NCBI GenBank assembly: GCA_035646535.1
Contig: DASRPD010000002.1
Location: 1 to 9,775 of the forward strand
Reading direction: 5' to 3'
DNA: 9,775 bases
DNA from: DASRPD01 sp035646535
Lineage (GTDB): Bacteria; Actinomycetota; Acidimicrobiia; IMCC26256; JANYLB01
In this document: positions 6,656 through 9,775 of the stretch, piece by piece
How positions within the stretch are numbered: position 1 is the first letter of the stretch
Layout: every line of letters begins with the position of its first letter
Notes under the pieces: model-generated
What the model was told of the DNA's origin: nothing
Databases searched by the model: none
The model's input: the letters and a program-made list of their open reading frames with translations, nothing else
Translations under genes and position numbers: made by a program

Positions 6656-7450
6656 CTACCGGTCCGCTCGCCGCGCGCCGGCCGTCCGCGCCTCGTCGCC
6701 AAGACGGGGCCGGGGCTCACTTGCCGCGTACAGCCCCCGAATCTCCTCGTGGGTGAGAGACCGCCAAGCCCCGGGGGCCAGCGTCGGGTCGGTCAGCGGG
6801 CCGATGTGCGTGCGAACGAGGCGCTCGACGGTAACGCCGATCGTGTCCAGCATGCGGCGGATCTGCCGATTGCGGCCCTCGTGCAGCACGAGCTCGAGCG
6901 CGGCGCGCCCCGCACCCTGGCCGACGGTCCGGACACCGGCCGGCGCCGTCATCCCATCGTCCAGCGCGACGCCGGTTCGCAGCACGGCCAGCTCCGCCCG
7001 CGACGGGACGCCGCGCACCTCGACGAGGTAGGTCTTGGCGACACCGTGGCTCGGGTGTGCGAGCCGCTGCGCAAGATCACCGTCGTTGGTGAGCAGCAGC
7101 AACCCTTCGGAGTCGGCATCGAGTCGACCGACAGAAAAGACTCTCGGCTCGTCGGGCACGAGCTCCACGACGGTGGGTCGGCCCTGCGGGTCCGACGCGG
7201 TGCACACCACCCCGGCCGGCTTGTTGAGGAGGTAGGTGACCACGCCACCCTCGACTGCGACCGGTACCCCATCGACGGTGATGCGATCAGACTCGGCATG
7301 CACGCGCCGACCGAGGATCGCGACCTCACCGTTGACCGAGACTCGACCGTCGGCGATGAGCGCCTCCGACACGCGCCGAGAACCGAGGCCTGCCCGGGCC
7401 AGGATCTTTTGGAGCCGCTCTCCGTCCTGACTGGCCTCGTTGGCGACCAC
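6656..7450 (-). CDS. rluB: 23S rRNA pseudouridine synthase, RluB/RsuA family
   Basis: Isomerises a uridine in ribosomal RNA; RluB targets U2605 (E. coli numbering) of 23S rRNA, but the exact site is inferred from family and context. The 264-residue protein has an N-terminal S4 RNA-binding domain (residues ~11-58, RLQKILARAGLGSRR...GRVSVNG). The catalytic motif is GRLDADSEGLLLLTNDG at 108-124 with D111 as nucleophile. KTYLVEVRG (139-147) and EGRNRQIRRM (191-200) are further family blocks. The last ~20 residues are a basic, probably disordered tail. Start is GTG at 7450, seven bases after the scpB stop; no good ribosome binding site is visible, so reinitiation from scpB is likely. scpA-scpB-rluB is a widely conserved order, favouring RluB over the related RsuA and RluE/F. 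Confidence 0.93.
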   Translation of the reverse strand: MVANEASQDGERLQKILARAGLGSRRVSEALIADGRVSVNGEVAILGRRVHAESDRITVDGVPVAVEGGVVTYLLNKPAGVVCTASDPQGRPTVVELVPDEPRVFSVGRLDADSEGLLLLTNDGDLAQRLAHPSHGVAKTYLVEVRGVPSRAELAVLRTGVALDDGMTAPAGVRTVGQGAGRAALELVLHEGRNRQIRRMLDTIGVTVERLVRTHIGPLTDPTLAPGAWRSLTHEEIRGLYAASEPRPRLGDEARTAGARRADR

Positions 7451-7457
7451 GATCGGG

Positions 7458-8081
7458 TCAGTCGGTGGAGGCGTCGAGCTCGATGGCCTCCGCGTGGGGG
7501 GGCTCCGGATCGGGCCGAAGGTGCAGGCCCCGTTCCAGTGCTTCCACGACCGATGCGTCCGGGATGAACTCGGCGAGCGACGGCAGCTCGTCCAGTGAGT
7601 CGAAACCCATCTGTTCGAGAAACGTCGACGTCGTGCCGTACAGGATCGCTTGGCCCGGGCCGGGATCGTGGCCGACCTCGGCGACGTAGCCGCGCTGGAT
7701 CAGGGTGTTGAGGGTCGACTCGGCGTTCACCCCTCGAATCGCACCGAGCTGGGCGCGCGACACGGGCTGTTTGTACGCCACGATCGCCAGCGTCTCCAGT
7801 GACGGTCCGGAAAGCCGGGTGTTTTGACCCTCGAGCACAAACCGTTCGACGTACGGGGCGAGATCAGGATGGGTCTGAAACCGATAGCCGCCGGCGACGC
7901 GGGCGAGCACGAACCCGCGGTCCGATCGCTCGTACTCCTCCGCGAGCTCTGCGCAGAGCGCCTCGACGTCATCGGTCGGGATCTCGATCAGCTGGGCCAG
8001 CATCGACGGCTCGACCGGTTCGATGGCCGCCATGATGACCGCCTCGACCGCCCGCCGCGTCTCGTTCGAACGACCGTTCAC
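7458..8081 (-). CDS. scpB: Segregation and condensation protein B (ScpB)
   Basis: Forms, with ScpA, the non-SMC part of the SMC condensin that compacts and separates chromosomes on the nucleoid. The 207-residue protein consists of two winged-helix domains. The first covers roughly residues 8-80 (AVEAVIMAAIEPVEP, GGYRFQTHPDLAPYV). The second covers roughly 90-170 and carries the family signature LSGPSLETLAIVAYKQPVSR (90-109) and IRGVNAESTLNTLIQRGYV (115-133), then YGTTSTFLEQMGF (148-160) and SLDELPSL. The C-terminal ~35 residues are acidic and probably flexible. Start is GTG at 8081, overlapping the scpA stop as GTGA, with GAGG (8092-8089) spaced 7 bases. Coupled translation with ScpA fits their stoichiometric partnership. 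Confidence 0.96.
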   Translation of the reverse strand: MNGRSNETRRAVEAVIMAAIEPVEPSMLAQLIEIPTDDVEALCAELAEEYERSDRGFVLARVAGGYRFQTHPDLAPYVERFVLEGQNTRLSGPSLETLAIVAYKQPVSRAQLGAIRGVNAESTLNTLIQRGYVAEVGHDPGPGQAILYGTTSTFLEQMGFDSLDELPSLAEFIPDASVVEALERGLHLRPDPEPPHAEAIELDASTD

Positions 8082-8989
8082 ACGCGGACCTCGCCGTCAG
8101 CGCCCTCGGCCGACAACTCGAGGGGAGCATCGAGCGCGAACGCGCCGGTTTCGGTGCCGTCGGTCTCGGCGTCGTCGGTTTCGGTGTCGTCGGTCTCGGG
8201 CGAGCCCGGTTCCTCACCCCAGTCGTCGAGCGACACCGAGTCGAGCACCGGGTCCGGAGGATCGTCGCAGCGACTCACCACGAGCTCGCCGAAGTTGTCG
8301 ATCTGTTCGAGCTCCACGTGGCCCTGCTTGTACAGCTCGAGGCACGCGAGGAATCGCACGATGACCTCGAGCCGCTCGTCGATTCCCGCAACGAGCTCCC
8401 GGAACGTGATCGGCCCCTGGTCCGGCAGGCGGAGGAGTATCACCTCGACCGCGTCACGAACGCTGATCCGGATAGGAGCGACGTGGTGCATGGACACCAC
8501 AGGATCCTCACGAGGAGCGAGGGCGCGCCCGGCCGCGGCGGTGAACGCCTCGAGGCTGGTCCGCCCGAGAGGATCGGGGGCGAGGCTGCGGAACGGCTCC
8601 TCGGGCCCGGCACGCCGGGCCACGCTGCGACCGCCCCGCTCGAGCCGCTGGGCCACGATCTTCGCCGCGTCCTGGAAGGTCTTGCACTCGAGCAAGCGGG
8701 CGAGGAGCAGGTCCCGCTCTTCGAATCGCAGCAGCTCCTCGTCGAGCTCGATCGAAGCGATGCCGGGCAGCAACCGCCGGGCCTTCAGCTCCACGAGCGT
8801 CGCCGCGATGAGCAGGAACTCGGTCGCGACCTCCAGATCGACGTGATCCATCCGCTCGATCACCTCGATGTACCCGTCGACGAGCTCACTGAGCGACACG
8901 TCCCAGATATCCACTTCCTGCCGCAGAATGAGATGCAGGAGGAGGTCGAACGGACCCTCGAAGGTCGACGTGCGCACGGCGTACGACAT
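8078..8989 (-). CDS. scpA: Segregation and condensation protein A (ScpA)
   Basis: Kleisin subunit of the bacterial SMC-ScpAB condensin; its N-terminus binds the SMC neck and its C-terminal winged helix the SMC head, closing the ring. The protein has 303 residues. The N-terminal kleisin signature is clear: FEGPFDLLLHLILRQEVDIW (10-29), then ATEFLLIAATLVELKARRLLP (55-75). The middle (80-175) is the variable ScpB-binding linker. The C-terminal winged helix covers ~176-240 (ITFRELVAGIDERLEVIVRF, FLACLELYKQGHVELEQ). Unlike the usual family end, residues ~241-303 form an acidic extension with a pentapeptide repeat (ETDDT/ETDDA/ETDGT). Start is ATG at 8989; no ribosome binding site precedes it, but a TAGCCT hexamer sits 7 bases upstream, suggesting a leaderless mRNA. 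It is the first gene of the eight-gene run. Confidence 0.96.
   Translation of the reverse strand: MSYAVRTSTFEGPFDLLLHLILRQEVDIWDVSLSELVDGYIEVIERMDHVDLEVATEFLLIAATLVELKARRLLPGIASIELDEELLRFEERDLLLARLLECKTFQDAAKIVAQRLERGGRSVARRAGPEEPFRSLAPDPLGRTSLEAFTAAAGRALAPREDPVVSMHHVAPIRISVRDAVEVILLRLPDQGPITFRELVAGIDERLEVIVRFLACLELYKQGHVELEQIDNFGELVVSRCDDPPDPVLDSVSLDDWGEEPGSPETDDTETDDAETDGTETGAFALDAPLELSAEGADGEVRV
8144..8197 (-). repeat. 15-bp tandem repeat coding the acidic tail of ScpA
   Basis: Three full copies and a partial copy of a 15-base unit (GAG-ACC-GAC-GAC-ACC with small changes) encode ETDDT-ETDDA-ETDGT-ETG, residues 265-282 of ScpA. The reading frame is kept and copies differ mainly at third positions and by Ala/Gly changes. 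This is the kind of repeat that can change copy number without breaking the gene. Confidence 0.85.
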
Positions 8990-8996
8990 CGACCCA

Positions 8997-9002
8997 AGGC
9001 TA
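8997..9002 (-). promoter_or_regulatory. Candidate -10 element (TAGCCT) of the scpA operon, leaderless
   Basis: TAGCCT fits TANNNT and ends 7 bases before the scpA ATG, so transcription would begin at or within a base of the start codon. No Shine-Dalgarno sequence lies in between. I see no convincing -35. The identical hexamer precedes trpS on the opposite strand. Confidence 0.5.
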
Positions 9003-9034
9003 CTCGGAGCCGCCGACCCTTCTGAGGACCCGGA

Positions 9035-9040
9035 TAGCCT
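9035..9040 (+). promoter_or_regulatory. Candidate -10 element (TAGCCT) of trpS, leaderless
   Basis: TAGCCT ends 8 bases before the trpS ATG, again placing the start of transcription at or next to the A of ATG. CCGACC at 9013-9018 with a 16-base spacer is a partial match to a TTGACN -35. No ribosome binding site precedes the ATG. Confidence 0.5.
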
Positions 9041-9048
9041 GACCGGCC

Positions 9049-9775
9049 ATGCCCACGGTCTTTTCAGGGATCAAACCCACCGGCGACATGCACCTCGGCA
9101 ACTACCTGGGCGCGGTACGGCGCTGGGTGGCCGAGCAGAACCCCGCGAAGCCCGACTCGGGGATCTTCTGCGTGGTCGACCTCCACGCCATGACGGTCCC
9201 GTACGAGGCCGCGACGTTGGGCGGCCAGACCCGGGATCTCGCGACGCTTCTGCTCGCCGCCGGCCTCGATCCGGCCGCGAGTCTGCTGTTCGTGCAGAGC
9301 CACGTGCCCGAGCACACCGAGCTGACGTGGATCCTCAACTGTGTCGCTTCCTTCGGCGAGCTGCGGCGGATGACCCAGTTCAAGGACAAGTCACAGCACG
9401 CGGGCACCAGCCAGGACTCGGTGGGCGCCGGCCTCTTCGACTACCCGGTGCTCATGGCCGCCGACATCCTCTTGTATGACACCGACGAGGTCCCCATCGG
9501 TGACGACCAACGCCAGCACCTCGAGCTCACCCGCGACGTCGCGACCCGGTTCAACCACCGGTTCGGAGAGACGTTCGTGATCCCCACCGGGACGTTCCCC
9601 CCGGTTGGGGCCCGGGTCATGGATCTCCAGGACCCCACGTCGAAGATGTCGAAGTCCGTCGAGTCGCCCCAGGGAACCGTGTCGGTGCTCGACGACGCCA
9701 AGACGATCACCAAGAAGATCAAGTCCGCGGTCACCGACTCGGACACCGAGGTCCGCCACGACCCCGAGACCAAAC
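9049..9775 (+). CDS. trpS: Tryptophanyl-tRNA synthetase (3' end cut by window)
   Basis: Charges tRNA-Trp with tryptophan in the cytoplasm. The first 242 codons are present and open to the window edge; bacterial TrpRS proteins are about 330-340 residues, so roughly 90-100 are missing. This class I synthetase shows the HIGH-like motif as HLGN (15-18, in SGIKPTGDMHLGNYLGA), FVQSHVPEHTEL (81-92), NC.ASFGELRRMTQFKDKS (97-115), AGLFDYPVLMAADILLYDTD (127-146), GDDQRQHLELTRD (151-163), and KMSKS at 199-203. These blocks match E. coli TrpS closely, which separates it from TyrRS. The ATG at 9049 begins directly at the conserved SGxxPTG region (residue 6), so no longer N-terminus is needed. Divergent from scpA with 59 bases between starts, leaving no room for a T-box or attenuator leader. 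Confidence 0.97.
   Translation, partial: MPTVFSGIKPTGDMHLGNYLGAVRRWVAEQNPAKPDSGIFCVVDLHAMTVPYEAATLGGQTRDLATLLLAAGLDPAASLLFVQSHVPEHTELTWILNCVASFGELRRMTQFKDKSQHAGTSQDSVGAGLFDYPVLMAADILLYDTDEVPIGDDQRQHLELTRDVATRFNHRFGETFVIPTGTFPPVGARVMDLQDPTSKMSKSVESPQGTVSVLDDAKTITKKIKSAVTDSDTEVRHDPETK

Larger units (their letters stand above)
2616..8989 (-). other. Putative operon scpA-scpB-rluB-aroH-tyrA-aroA-cmk-plsC
   Basis: Eight same-strand genes have junctions of -4, +7, +11, +3, -4, -4 and -4 bases. No space exists for internal promoters between genes, apart from any inside coding sequence. A candidate promoter lies directly before scpA and a candidate hairpin after plsC. All four overlaps are GTGA. Co-transcription is inferred from spacing alone. 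Confidence 0.85.

Noticed and set aside
6572..7567. 331-codon plus-strand open frame opposite rluB
   Set aside because: Low-complexity Arg/Pro/Asp-rich translation with no motif; the minus strand has a complete S4-pseudouridine synthase.
7824..8846. 340-codon plus-strand open frame opposite scpB/scpA
   Set aside because: Serine-arginine-rich translation typical of antisense GC-rich frames; ScpA and ScpB motifs on the minus strand explain the DNA.
8990..9048. T-box riboswitch or attenuator for trpS
   Set aside because: Only 59 bases separate the divergent starts, with no stem-loops, Trp-codon leader or T-box sequence visible.
1..9775. Mobile element, CRISPR array, defence island or biosynthetic cluster
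   Set aside because: All genes are recognisable housekeeping families apart from the DUF512 protein. There are no spaced repeats, terminal inverted repeats, integrase or transposase motifs, and no compositional break.

Overview
This is an ordinary-looking stretch of chromosome from a GC-rich bacterium. Third codon positions are overwhelmingly G or C. Many starts are GTG, and the gene content (scpA-scpB-rluB next to cmk, AroH-type chorismate mutase beside a monofunctional TyrA) fits the Actinomycetota. I would guess a member of the Acidimicrobiia or a relative, but the window holds no rRNA or marker that proves this. I see no insertion sequence, phage gene, tRNA, CRISPR array or codon-usage break, and no stretch longer than about 130 bases lacks a gene.

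Layout. (1) Positions 1-1349, minus strand: nearly all of a PDZ + radical-SAM-like + DUF512 protein of unknown function; its last residues lie beyond the left edge. A 29-codon upstream reading frame with a strong ribosome binding site overlaps its start. (2) 1479-2534, plus strand: ispH, last enzyme of the MEP isoprenoid pathway, divergent from the DUF512 gene. (3) 2535-2615: a short convergent gap with a hairpin that may stop transcription from both sides. (4) 8989 down to 2616, minus strand: eight tightly packed genes, scpA-scpB-rluB-aroH-tyrA-aroA-cmk-plsC, with gaps of at most 11 bases. Four of the seven junctions are the same 4-base GTGA stop/start overlap, so this looks like one transcription unit with translational coupling. 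(5) 9049-9775, plus strand: the first 242 codons of trpS, divergent from scpA across only 59 bases.

How the genes fit together. ScpA and ScpB are the non-SMC subunits of the condensin that compacts and segregates the chromosome. RluB modifies 23S rRNA. AroA makes EPSP, the immediate precursor of chorismate. AroH turns chorismate into prephenate, and TyrA takes prephenate to 4-hydroxyphenylpyruvate, the tyrosine precursor. Cmk phosphorylates CMP/dCMP for RNA, DNA and CDP-lipid synthesis. PlsC makes phosphatidic acid. The set therefore links growth-related functions rather than one pathway. TrpS, on the other side of the divergent promoter, charges tRNA-Trp.

I found no convincing new multi-gene system. 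The items most worth a second look are the uncharacterised DUF512 protein and its upstream ORF, the matched TAGCCT hexamers just before both divergent ATGs of scpA and trpS, and the PGCKG variant of the AroA substrate-binding loop.
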